From JAZGBC01 sp036444495 (lineage in GTDB: Bacteria; Pseudomonadota; Alphaproteobacteria; Kiloniellales; J153): a stretch of 20,551 nt of DNA. Made by a program: the position numbers and the translations under genes. Every line of letters begins with the position of its first letter. The stretch's first letter is position 1. Positions 13,931-20,551 of the stretch are shown here, piece after piece. The DNA lies in NCBI GenBank assembly GCA_036444495.1, contig JAZGBC010000166.1, forward strand, positions 1-20,551, read 5' to 3'. The notes under the pieces were generated by a model, which saw only the letters and a program-made list of their open reading frames with translations, was not told the origin of the DNA and did no database searches.

Positions 13931-15721
13931 CTAATACAGGCCCTCCAGCTCCTCCCCGTAGGCGGCCTTGATCGTGTGGCGGCGGATCTTGAGGGTGGGG
14001 GTCATCATCTCGTTCTTCACCGTGAAGGGCTCCCGGGCCAGGACGAAGCGGCGCACCTTCTCGAGCGGCGAGAGCTCTTGGTTGACCCGCTCGACGACCC
14101 CCGACATGACGGATCGCAATTCCGGGTCCCGGCTTAACTCGGCCATGTCCAGGGCCTTGCCGTGCTCGCGGGCGTAGGCCTTGAGGAAGTCTTCGTCGGG
14201 CACCAGGATGGCCACCAGATGCGGGCGCTTATCGCCGAAAACCATGGCTTGCTGCACCTCGGCCTCGAGCGTCAGGTAGCCCTCGATCCGGGCCGGCGAG
14301 ACATTGTCGCCGCCGGACAGCACGATAATGTCCTTCTTGCGGTCGGTGATCTGGAGATAGCCCTCCTCGTCGAGCTGGCCGATGTCGCCGGTGTGCAGCC
14401 AGCCGTCGCGGATCGCCTCCCGGGTCGCCTCCGGGTTCCGCCAATAGCCCTTCATGACCAGTTCGCCGCGCACCAGGATCTCGCCATCCTCGGCGATCCT
14501 GACCTCGACTCCTCTGAGCGGAAGTCCCACGGTGTGCATCTTGGCCTTGTCCGGCGGGTTGAACGAAACCACCGGCGCCGACTCGGTCTGGCCGTAGCCC
14601 TGGAGCGCCCTTAGGCCCAGCGCCGTAAAGAAGATGCCGATATCCGGGTTGAGCGCGGCTCCGCCCGACACCATGGCCTTGAGGCGGCCGCCGAAGCGGG
14701 CGCGCACCTTGCTGCGCACCAGGCGCTCGACCAGGGCATCGAGCAGCCGCTCGCCCAGGCCCAGGCTATGCGGGTCGAAATAGCGCTTGCGCCCCAGGCG
14801 CAGCGCGGTCTCGAACAGCTTCTCTTTCAAGCCGCCCTGCTTTGCCACGCCGCGCCGGATTCGCTGATACATGGATTCGTAGAGCCGCGGTACCGCGGTC
14901 ATGATGGTCGGGCGGGCCTCGGCCAGGTTGGTCAGGAGCTGCTCCACGCCCGCCGAGTAGTAGATCTCGGCGCCGAGGGAGATGGGGAAGAACTGACCGG
15001 CGGTGTGCTCGTAGGCGTGGGAGAGCGGCAGGAACGAGAGAAATACGTCGTTGCCCAACCCCAACGTCTCCAGCAGGTGATAGGCCCCCATGCAGTTGCA
15101 CAGGATGGCGCCGTGGCTAAGCATGACCCCCTTGGGCGTGCCGCCGGTGCCCGAGGTGTAGATGAAGCAGGCAGTGTCTTCCCGTTTGAGCCCGCCCACG
15201 AGGCCGGACACGTCGTCGGGCAGTGCCGCGCCCTTTTCCAGCGTCTGCGCCCAGGTCTGGATATCCACGGGGCCGCGCTGGGCCGGCTCCAGGTCCTCGA
15301 TGGTCACCACCCAGTCGCAGTCAGGCGCATCGATGGCGGCTGGGATCAGCCGCTTGGCCAGGGCCCGGGTCGAGACGATGGCGCCGCGCGCGCCGCTGTC
15401 GCTCAGGATGTGCATGTGGTCGGCGGTGGTGTTGGTCGTGTAGGCCGGCACCGTGATGCCGCCGGCGGCCATGATCGCCACATCCGCGATCAGCCATTCC
15501 GGGCGGTTTTCCGCGAGCAGCACGACCCGCTCGCCGCGCTCCAGCCCCAGCGCCCTTAGGCCCCGCGACAGATCCTTGACCGCCTGCTCCGCCTGGCCCC
15601 AGGTCATGGGCTGGTAGGCGCCGTCACGCTTGGCCCAGAGAAAGTTCTTCCCGGCCAGTTTTCCGGCCTGCTCGAAGAACATGCCCGGTAGGCTCTGCCA
15701 GGCGCTGTAGTCCGTGACCAT
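13931..15721 (-). CDS. Long-chain acyl-CoA synthetase (AMP-binding, FadD/FAA-like)
   Basis: Activates fatty acids to acyl-CoA with ATP and CoA through an acyl-adenylate; 596 residues. Motifs in order are YTSGTGGTPKGVMLSH (188-203, phosphate loop), GYGQTES (375-381), HTGDIG (443-448), DRKKDIIVLSGGDNVSP (460-476, hinge and C-domain) and the catalytic Lys K578 in TPTLKIRRH. The layout matches eukaryotic-type/FAA1-like long-chain synthetases (COG1022) better than E. coli FadD. There is no transmembrane segment, so it is a cytoplasmic or peripheral membrane protein. The ATG at 15721 has a GGGGGA site. It is divergent from pepF with overlapping promoters, and its 3' end runs straight into the AT-rich island without a GC hairpin. 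Confidence 0.95.
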   Translation of the reverse strand: MVTDYSAWQSLPGMFFEQAGKLAGKNFLWAKRDGAYQPMTWGQAEQAVKDLSRGLRALGLERGERVVLLAENRPEWLIADVAIMAAGGITVPAYTTNTTADHMHILSDSGARGAIVSTRALAKRLIPAAIDAPDCDWVVTIEDLEPAQRGPVDIQTWAQTLEKGAALPDDVSGLVGGLKREDTACFIYTSGTGGTPKGVMLSHGAILCNCMGAYHLLETLGLGNDVFLSFLPLSHAYEHTAGQFFPISLGAEIYYSAGVEQLLTNLAEARPTIMTAVPRLYESMYQRIRRGVAKQGGLKEKLFETALRLGRKRYFDPHSLGLGERLLDALVERLVRSKVRARFGGRLKAMVSGGAALNPDIGIFFTALGLRALQGYGQTESAPVVSFNPPDKAKMHTVGLPLRGVEVRIAEDGEILVRGELVMKGYWRNPEATREAIRDGWLHTGDIGQLDEEGYLQITDRKKDIIVLSGGDNVSPARIEGYLTLEAEVQQAMVFGDKRPHLVAILVPDEDFLKAYAREHGKALDMAELSRDPELRSVMSGVVERVNQELSPLEKVRRFVLAREPFTVKNEMMTPTLKIRRHTIKAAYGEELEGLY

Positions 15722-15759
15722 GGTTTCCCCCGCGGGCCGGCCTTATCGTCGCTTGGCCC

Positions 15760-15788
15760 TTGGCCTTTCAGTTATGTCCGTCTATATC
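15760..15788 (+). promoter_or_regulatory. Promoter candidate for pepF
   Basis: TTGGCC (15760-15765) and TATATC (15783-15788) are 17 bases apart. The predicted start near 15795 leaves a short leader before the AAGGAG site at 15799-15804. Confidence 0.4.
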
Positions 15789-15800
15789 GCAGGCGGTCAA
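15771..15800 (-). promoter_or_regulatory. Promoter candidate for the acyl-CoA synthetase gene
   Basis: On the minus strand TTGACC (15795-15800) and CATAAC (15771-15776) are 18 bases apart. It overlaps the pepF promoter on the other strand almost completely. Confidence 0.4.
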
Positions 15801-15811
15801 GGAGTTGTGCC

Positions 15812-17614
15812 ATGTCCGATGTCGCCGAAACCCGCGCCGCCGAACCTGCCGATCTCGGCGAGCTGCCCACCTGGGACCTGAGCGACCTCTATCCGGGACT
15901 GGACTCGCCGGAACTGAAAGCCGACCTGAAGCGGGCCGAGTCCGAGGCCAAGGCCTTCCGCGCGCGCTACGAGGGAAAGCTCGCCGGGCTCGACGGCGCG
16001 GCCCTGGGTGCGGCGATCGCCGTCTACGAGGGGACCCAGGAAACCCTCGCCCGGGTCTCCAGCTATGCCCAGCTCGTCTATTCCGGCGACATGGGCGATT
16101 CGAAGATCGGCCGCTTCTATCAGACCATGCTGGAACGCACGACCGACATCTCGGCGGACCTGCTGTTCTTCACGCTCGAGATCAACCGCTTGGACGAAGC
16201 CCTGATCGAGGAAAAGCTGAAGGACCCGGCGGCGGCCCGCTACGCGCCCTGGCTGCGCGATGTGCGCGCCTTCCGCGAGCACGAGCTCAGCGATGACCTG
16301 GAGCGCCTCTTGCACGAGAAGCATGTGGTCGGGCGCGGCGCCTGGACCCGCCTGTTCGACGAGACCATGGCGGCCCTGCGCTTTCCGCTCGATGGGGCAT
16401 CGCTGACCAGTGCCGAGATCCTCAACAAGCTGACCGACCGCGATCCCGAGGTGCGCAAGGCCGCGGCCAAGTCCTTCGGCCAGGTCCTGGGCGAGAACCT
16501 GCGCACCTTCGCCCTGATCGCCAATACGCTCGCCAAAGACAAGGAGATCGAGGACGGCTGGCGCGGCTACGCGCGCCCCGTCTCCTCGCGCAACCTGGCC
16601 AATTTCGTCGAGGACCAAGTGGTCGAGGCTCTGGTCGAGGCGGTGCGGGCGGCCTATCCGCGCCTGTCCCATCGCTATTACGGCCTGAAGGCCAAGTGGT
16701 TCGGCCTGGATAAGCTGCCCTACTGGGACCGTAACGCGCCCCTGCCCGAGGACGACGACCGCCTGATCCCCTGGGACGAGGCGCGCGGCACGGTGCTCGA
16801 GGCTTACGGCGCTTTTTCACCGGAACTGGCCGCGGTGGGCGGGCGCTTCTTCGATCGGGCCTGGATCGACGCGCCGGTCCGGGCCGGAAAGGCGCCCGGC
16901 GCCTTCGCCCATCCCACGGTGCCGAGCGCCCACCCCTACCTGCTGCTCAACTATCAGGGGCGCACGCGCGATGTCATGACCCTGGCCCACGAGCTGGGCC
17001 ACGGGGTGCACCAGGTGCTTTCCGGGCCGCAAGGGCATCTTATGGCGGATACGCCGCTGACGCTGGCCGAGACCGCCTCGGTCTTCGGCGAGATGCTGAC
17101 CTTTCAGGCCATCTTGGGCACCGAGACCGACGCCACGCGGCGCAAGGTCATGCTGGCCTCCAAGGTAGAGGACATGCTGAACACCGTGGTGCGCCAGATC
17201 GCCATGCACGGCTTCGAGACCCGCGTGCACGACGAGCGCCGCGAGGGTGAGTTGCTGCCCGATCGCCTGGGTGAGATCTGGCTGGAGGGCCAGAAGGAAA
17301 GCCTGGGACCCGCGCTCGACTTCGACGGGGAGTATCGAAACTACTGGGCCTACATCCCGCACTTCATCCACGTGCCGTTCTACGTCTACGCCTACGCTTT
17401 CGGGGATTGCCTGGTGAACTCGCTCTATGCGGTCTACCAGCAGACGAGCGAGGGCTTCGCGGAGAAGTATCTGGAGATGCTGGGCGCCGGCGGCACCAAG
17501 CGCCACAAGGAGCTGCTCGCGCCCTTCGGGCTGGACGCCTCGGACCCCGGCTTCTGGACCAAGGGCCTGGACGTCATCTCCGGCTTCATCGACGAGTTGG
17601 AGGTACTGGACTAA
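15812..17614 (+). CDS. pepF: Oligoendopeptidase F, peptidase family M3
   Basis: Zinc metallopeptidase that cleaves short peptides in the cytoplasm; 600 residues, typical of the PepF clade (M3B). The zinc motif HELGHGVHQ places H393, E394 and H397, and the third ligand E420 is in LAETASVFGEML. The N-terminal domain (about 20-200) is the usual helical lid. The C-terminal part includes the aromatic YRNYWAYIPHFIHVPFYVYA stretch (508-527) seen in active members. No signal peptide. The ATG at 15812 has AAGGAG seven bases upstream. It is a single-gene transcript divergent from the acyl-CoA synthetase gene, ending before a very strong inverted repeat at 17659-17701. Confidence 0.96.
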   Translation: MSDVAETRAAEPADLGELPTWDLSDLYPGLDSPELKADLKRAESEAKAFRARYEGKLAGLDGAALGAAIAVYEGTQETLARVSSYAQLVYSGDMGDSKIGRFYQTMLERTTDISADLLFFTLEINRLDEALIEEKLKDPAAARYAPWLRDVRAFREHELSDDLERLLHEKHVVGRGAWTRLFDETMAALRFPLDGASLTSAEILNKLTDRDPEVRKAAAKSFGQVLGENLRTFALIANTLAKDKEIEDGWRGYARPVSSRNLANFVEDQVVEALVEAVRAAYPRLSHRYYGLKAKWFGLDKLPYWDRNAPLPEDDDRLIPWDEARGTVLEAYGAFSPELAAVGGRFFDRAWIDAPVRAGKAPGAFAHPTVPSAHPYLLLNYQGRTRDVMTLAHELGHGVHQVLSGPQGHLMADTPLTLAETASVFGEMLTFQAILGTETDATRRKVMLASKVEDMLNTVVRQIAMHGFETRVHDERREGELLPDRLGEIWLEGQKESLGPALDFDGEYRNYWAYIPHFIHVPFYVYAYAFGDCLVNSLYAVYQQTSEGFAEKYLEMLGAGGTKRHKELLAPFGLDASDPGFWTKGLDVISGFIDELEVLD

Positions 17615-17658
17615 GCCGCCACGCCCGTGGAGCGCCGGGCGCAGGGTGCGTCCGGATT

Positions 17659-17701
17659 GCCCGGCGCGGGGCTTGTCTGAATTTCAAGCCCCGCGCCGGG
17701 C
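17659..17701. terminator. 17-bp perfect inverted repeat after pepF
   Basis: GCCCGGCGCGGGGCTTG (17659-17675) is followed after a 9-base loop by its exact complement (17685-17701). The hairpin lies 45 bases past the pepF stop and would be very stable in RNA. There is no T tract on either side, so it may stop transcription from both directions in a factor-assisted way, or protect the pepF 3' end. Confidence 0.6.
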
Positions 17702-17705
17702 GGTC

Positions 17706-17733
17706 TCAAGGTTTATCCGGCAGTATCAAGGTT
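17706..17733. repeat. Direct repeat TCAAGGTT, two copies
   Basis: TCAAGGTT is found at 17706-17713 and 17726-17733, 20 bases apart, where the DNA composition begins to change. No third copy was seen near the right end of the low-GC zone, so a mobile-element junction is not supported. Confidence 0.45.
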
Positions 17734-17741
17734 AGTAGGGT

Positions 17742-17767
17742 CCGCGGCCGTATAAAAAAAGCCGCGG
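17742..17767. terminator. Hairpin with A7/T7 loop, possible terminator of the protease gene
   Basis: CCGCGGC (17742-17748) and GCCGCGG (17761-17767) form a perfect 7-bp stem around a 12-base loop that contains seven A's. Read on the minus strand, T7 begins 15 bases after the protease stop. The T run sits in the loop rather than after the stem, so it is an unusual terminator if it is one. Confidence 0.4.
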
Positions 17768-17775
17768 GTTGCAGA

Positions 17776-18795
17776 TCACGCGATTTCGATATCGAGCAAG
17801 GTGCGGACGTGCTGAATCTGATTCAGGATCGTCGCCCTTGTGGAGCCGGCAAACAACAACCCAACCGCCATGTTGTTCCGGTCTGCGACGGTCGAGCCCG
17901 AATCACCGCCCGCCGACATGGGCGTGGTGATGATCTGATCGCGGAAACGTGCTATCCCGCTCCGACCGTAATTGACATCGACGGTCGCTCCCACCACGGT
18001 AATCCGTCCGGTCGTATAACTCGTTGTCCGGCCGGTCTTTTGCACGGGCATCCCGACGTTGACTCTCGTACGCGGCAACCAACCCCTGAGATGGCCGACC
18101 CAGTGGATTTCCCGTTTCAGATCATGGAACTCGCCCGTCGCGACCGCCGCATCCACCAAATTGCGGTGAAGTGAACGCGGTGTTGGGGGATCGAAGGTAA
18201 TGCGGACAAACCGGTTTAGCGTGGCAATCCGGTCAGATGGATCGACGCCGCCGTCGAACGGCCCTGGCTGCAGGATGGGATCGCCAGGACGCGCGTTATT
18301 GCTGTTGGCCAGCACGTGATTGTTGCTCAGGATGTAGTAGCGGCTGGGAATGCCGGACGGATTGCCCGGGGTTCCAAGTCGGTCATAAACGCAGGTCCCG
18401 ATCGTTCCGGCGGTGATACTTCTATGACCGACACTGTAACCGCCCGACGCTGGCCGCGCGCGCCGTGCCAGCGCCTCGATACCGGCCTCAATTGGTTCGG
18501 CCTGATCCGCGAAGAGCTCTCCAACTGCCAGGACGTCGGTTTGCATGCCGTTGATCTTCTTCGGGATGCGGTCGGTCTTAGGCAGATCTTCCAAATCGAC
18601 CTTTTGCGTCACGAGCGCCAATAGGGCCGGCTTGCCCGTCGGCACGCCATCGGTCCATTTCACACCGTAGCCCATGCCAACAAGATTGCTGGGTTGTTTC
18701 TCCGGTCCAAGAAATTCATCCACGACAGCGGCGTGCGCTTTCTGCGCAGCGAGTGCGGCTTCAGCGTCCAGAATCATATTTTTCTCGGAAGGCAT
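17776..18795 (-). CDS. Trypsin-fold serine protease with N-terminal prodomain-like region
   Basis: 339-residue protein with a chymotrypsin-like triad: H160 in ILSNNHVLAN, D215 in NLVDAAVA and S299 in SAGGDSGS. The N-terminal region (about 25-95) is a separate small domain with NLVGMGYGVKW, GKPALLALV, DRIPKKINGMQTDV and VGEL. The overall layout resembles bacterial relatives of the plant NAL1 protease group, which carry a similar leading domain (from memory, not searched). There is no signal peptide or membrane helix, so it is probably cytoplasmic. The same small domain is encoded alone by the gene 29 bases upstream, which marks it as a regulatory or folding module. The ATG at 18795 has AGGGAGA seven bases upstream. 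Codon use looks less GC-biased than in core genes, which suggests an accessory origin. Confidence 0.85.
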   Translation of the reverse strand: MPSEKNMILDAEAALAAQKAHAAVVDEFLGPEKQPSNLVGMGYGVKWTDGVPTGKPALLALVTQKVDLEDLPKTDRIPKKINGMQTDVLAVGELFADQAEPIEAGIEALARRARPASGGYSVGHRSITAGTIGTCVYDRLGTPGNPSGIPSRYYILSNNHVLANSNNARPGDPILQPGPFDGGVDPSDRIATLNRFVRITFDPPTPRSLHRNLVDAAVATGEFHDLKREIHWVGHLRGWLPRTRVNVGMPVQKTGRTTSYTTGRITVVGATVDVNYGRSGIARFRDQIITTPMSAGGDSGSTVADRNNMAVGLLFAGSTRATILNQIQHVRTLLDIEIA

Positions 18796-18824
18796 GATGG
18801 ATTCTCCCTGTCGGTTGCGGCGCG

Positions 18825-19043
18825 TTACGCCGTGATTTCACCGATCTCTTCAATATCCACTTCGCAACCCTCCAGGACGGCCGGTATGCGTTGGCCCGGC
18901 CGCAGGGAGGATTCGGGCACCTTCGCGCTGACGAAAACCTTGATGACCGGCTTGCCGGCTTTCTCGCCGACGCCGACCGCCGTAACGTTGCACAGGCTCA
19001 TTAGCTCGGCCTCGTGCCTTTGCAGGACTTCTTCGATGCTCAC
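18825..19043 (-). CDS. Stand-alone copy of the protease N-terminal domain (72 aa)
   Basis: Small protein whose sequence aligns with residues 37-94 of the protease encoded directly downstream. Over 52 aligned columns I count 18 identities with a single 6-residue gap; shared residues include N, GxG, K, GKP, V..KV, RIP, G, D and GE. It is therefore a free copy of the protease prodomain-like module, perhaps an inhibitor, chaperone or partner. The GTG at 19043 is chosen because GGGAG lies about 10 bases upstream and the predicted helix SIEEVLQRHEAEL then begins the protein. A GTG at 19106 would give 93 residues but has no ribosome binding site. One Cys sits in the helix-strand junction (LCNV). It forms a two-gene operon with the protease. 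Confidence 0.75.
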   Translation of the reverse strand: MSIEEVLQRHEAELMSLCNVTAVGVGEKAGKPVIKVFVSAKVPESSLRPGQRIPAVLEGCEVDIEEIGEITA

Positions 19044-19403
19044 GTGTGCTCGGCTCCCTGTCGCTTGTCTCGCGGAACGCCGTTCCCCATTCCCCGATAT
19101 GGCCACCAGGGAATTCGACGGACCCGCTAGCGCGAGGATCGCGCTTGTCTTCCTTTTGGTTATTCTGACCGCCTATTGCGGCGGGGGGCTACCTGCCATT
19201 TTAGGAATGCCGGACATCTTCTCTATATACACGGCCGGCATTGCGCACGATCACCCGTTCTCTCGGGTTCGGCAGCACTCGATGCCGATGAAAAGAGTAT
19301 TCAACTTATTGTATAGAGTCTAGAGGAATTTGATCCGCGTAGGTTGTGATCCGCGCTACGTAGCGGGATCCTGTACCGCTGCACAATTCCTCGAGTCTGA
19401 CGA
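19044..19403. other. Gene-poor, lower-GC stretch with several inverted repeats
   Basis: I find no convincing gene here. GC is about 47-53% in the 60-base rows from 19201 to 19380. It holds a near-palindrome GGAACG-C-CGTTCC (19074-19086), a 7-bp stem with 3-base loop (19129-19145), an 8-bp inverted repeat AATGCCGG/CCGGCATT around a TATATA core (19206-19242), and the nested structure at 19323-19392. A plus-strand 74-codon frame with a hydrophobic stretch exists but lacks a ribosome binding site. Confidence 0.6.
19323..19392. repeat. Nested inverted and direct repeats downstream of the small orphan
   Basis: GAGGAATT (19323-19330) and AATTCCTC (19385-19392) close a 70-base unit. Inside are a 12-bp palindrome CGCTACGTAGCG flanked by GATCC/GGATC, and two direct copies of TGATCCGCG (19331-19339, 19347-19355). 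It lies just past the stop of the 63-residue orphan and could be a structured 3' region. Confidence 0.55.
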
Positions 19404-19595
19404 TCAGATGCCTTCGAACAGCTGTGCGGCTTCGCCGGCTGCCGCCTCCGGCCGCAGGCCGCGTTCAAAGGCGGCTTGCCAGTCATAGCTGTGTTTCGAG
19501 ATATCGAAGCCGAGGATCGAAAGTTCGCATTGCACCCAGTTGAACCAGGACCGGTAGTCACGGCCGGGAAATGCGACGACTGTTTGACGCGACAT
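19404..19595 (-). CDS. Small orphan protein (63 aa), unknown
   Basis: Not recognised. The frame from the ATG at 19595 encodes 63 residues with a patterned composition: an N-terminal strand RQTVVAFPGRDY, then SWFNWVQCELSILGFDISKH, then YDWQAAFERGLRPEAAA. This looks like a folded alpha/beta mini-protein rather than a random shadow frame, and no better frame covers the interval. There are three Trp and one Cys, with no signal or membrane segment. A G-rich stretch lies upstream but no classical ribosome binding site; the frame extends to a TTG at 19655. It stands alone between the nested repeat and the cyclase gene in a lower-GC zone. It could be a real gene with relatives, or a chance frame. Confidence 0.42.
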   Translation of the reverse strand: MSRQTVVAFPGRDYRSWFNWVQCELSILGFDISKHSYDWQAAFERGLRPEAAAGEAAQLFEGI

Positions 19596-19789
19596 GGCGA
19601 GTGGCCCCCAATAAAATACACCATTGCGTGTGGAACCGTGAATATGGTGCCCCAATACTTAACGAATGGTTTACGTGGCAGGGTGACGTCTTGGACATTT
19701 TCCGTTTCGAATCACTACCCACCTCTCGCCGTCTGTTCCAACTCCTTAGGGTGGCGGATCAGGGCGGTGCATACAAAAGCTGGGTCCAA

Positions 19790-20446
19790 TTAGCCCGAAT
19801 TCGGGCCTGGGACGAAGATCTCCTGTGGCTCGCGGACGCCGCGCAGGCGGTGCCGGCCGATGGAAACCAGGGGATGGCAGGTGCAAACCCTGGCGAACTC
19901 GGCGGAAATCAGGAGCGGCCGGCTCAGGGTCCGGCACAGGGCCTCGATCCGGGTCGCTTCGTTCACCGCCGCGCCGATGACCGTGAAGTCGAGGCGCGCC
20001 TCGGTGCCGATGTTGCCGTAGACGACGTCGCCGTAATGCAGCGCAATGCTCGCTTCCATCGGCAACTCGCGATCGTGGTTGGCCGCTTCAAGCCCGTTGC
20101 GCGCATGGAGCGCGGCGTGCAGGGCCTGGCAGCAGGCGGTCCCGGGGCTGCCGCCGTCGATGTCGAAGGCGCCAAGCAGGCCGTCGCCGATGAATTTCAG
20201 AACCTCGCCGTTGTGTTCCAGGACCGATGTGGCGACGATATCGAAATAATCGTTCAGATGGCCGATCACCTGTTCGGCCGGCAGCCGGTCGGTGAGCGCC
20301 GTGAATCCCTTTAGGTCGGCGTAGAAGATGCCGGCGCGAACGAGCCTACCTTGACCGCGCGAGGTCCCGCCGGAAAGGACGTGCCGGGCGACGTCTCGCC
20401 CGAGATAGGTGGCCAAGAGGGCTTCCGGCGAAGCTTTACCGCTCAT
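19790..20446 (-). CDS. Class III adenylate/guanylate cyclase, minimal form
   Basis: Makes a cyclic nucleotide (most likely cAMP) from the triphosphate. It has 218 residues consisting of little more than the catalytic domain (about 36-212). Metal Asp residues are D44 (YADLKGFT) and D88 (FIGDG); base-selecting residues are K84 and D153, the adenylate pattern; transition-state residues are N162 and R166 in AVNEATRIEA. All are present, so the protein should be active as a homodimer. There is no membrane segment, HAMP, GAF or PAS domain in the 35 residues before the catalytic domain. The ATG at 20446 has GGGAG six bases upstream. It starts 45 bases after the stop of the partial gene at the window edge, so it is probably co-transcribed with it. 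Its last codons overlap a 14-bp palindrome GCCCGAATTCGGGC (19793-19806). Confidence 0.92.
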   Translation of the reverse strand: MSGKASPEALLATYLGRDVARHVLSGGTSRGQGRLVRAGIFYADLKGFTALTDRLPAEQVIGHLNDYFDIVATSVLEHNGEVLKFIGDGLLGAFDIDGGSPGTACCQALHAALHARNGLEAANHDRELPMEASIALHYGDVVYGNIGTEARLDFTVIGAAVNEATRIEALCRTLSRPLLISAEFARVCTCHPLVSIGRHRLRGVREPQEIFVPGPNSG

Positions 20447-20491
20447 CTTCGGCTCCCGCCTTGGGAACAGCCGTTTGGGCGGCCGGGCCGG

Positions 20492-20551
20492 TCAATCTGC
20501 AAGCGCCGGCTCCTCGGCGCCCAGCAGCTCGTCGACGAACTTGCGGGTGTT
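20492..20551 (-). CDS. C-terminal end of an unidentified protein (partial)
   Basis: The last 19 codons plus TGA of a minus-strand gene that begins beyond the window. The visible tail reads NTRKFVDELLGAEEPALAD, a helix followed by an acidic end. It is too short to identify. Its spacing (45 bases) and direction suggest an operon with the cyclase, so it could be the sensor or partner of that enzyme. Confidence 0.6.
   Translation of the reverse strand, partial: NTRKFVDELLGAEEPALAD

Noticed and set aside
19074..19086. GGAACGCCGTTCC as a possible LexA box
   Set aside because: The alphaproteobacterial LexA site is a GAAC-N7-GAAC/GTTC-type direct repeat with longer spacing. This 13-base palindrome does not fit.
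19099..19323. A 74-codon plus-strand frame with a hydrophobic stretch (IALVFLLVILTAYC)
   Set aside because: It could be a small membrane protein, but there is no ribosome binding site or good promoter and the C-terminal half looks random. The stretch resembles a lipobox only poorly because Tyr precedes the Cys.
17659..19392. The inverted repeats of the right part as a CRISPR array or insertion-sequence ends
   Set aside because: No regular repeat-spacer pattern, no transposase and no target-site duplication are present.
19571..20314. A 247-codon plus-strand frame opposite the cyclase gene
   Set aside because: Most of it is antisense to the cyclase. The first 70 residues lie in non-coding DNA and are not recognisable.

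Overview
The window reads as chromosomal DNA of a high-GC alphaproteobacterium, most likely from a Rhodospirillales-like lineage. The evidence is a GapR-type (DUF2312) nucleoid protein, a DUF1244 protein, a fused indolepyruvate ferredoxin oxidoreductase with a DUF6537 tail, and a GntR-glycerate kinase-pyruvate kinase operon. Genes are dense and hand counts put coding GC near 65-72%. I see no rRNA, tRNA, CRISPR array, transposase or integrase.

Left part (1-4000). Three minus-strand genes form an operon in the order FadR-type GntR regulator, MOFRL-family glycerate 2-kinase, pyruvate kinase. Glycerate would be converted to 2-phosphoglycerate, then (with enolase encoded elsewhere) to PEP and pyruvate. 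A TGGT-N3-ACCA palindrome upstream of the regulator is a candidate autoregulatory operator. The first 169 bases, downstream of pyk, show no recognisable gene.

Region 3930-8825. A plus-strand set holds an N-formylglutamate amidohydrolase-family enzyme, a YbdK-type carboxylate-amine ligase overlapping it by 4 bases, and a DUF1244 protein. The DUF1244 stop codon overlaps that of a convergent AhpD/CMD-like gene. Next come gapR (plus) and, convergent with it, the SDR and HAD genes that end the indolepyruvate oxidoreductase transcript.

Region 8823-15721. The 1159-residue indolepyruvate ferredoxin oxidoreductase heads a minus-strand transcript. Upstream of it is a pentapeptide-repeat gene whose own upstream region is a ~130 bp island of 22% GC. 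A FadD-like long-chain acyl-CoA synthetase follows and is divergent from an M3 oligoendopeptidase F.

Right part (17615-20551). After two strong inverted repeats, composition drops (about 47-57% GC in several 60-base stretches between 19200 and 19740) and the genes look accessory. They are a trypsin-fold serine protease with an unusual N-terminal domain, a small gene directly upstream that encodes a stand-alone copy of that domain, and a 63-residue orphan. After these come a minimal class III adenylate cyclase and the last 19 codons of another gene. The protease plus stand-alone prodomain pair is the best candidate here for a little-described system.

Start codons were chosen by Shine-Dalgarno fit. 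Five genes share a CAGGGAG-type ribosome binding site. All promoter calls are by eye.
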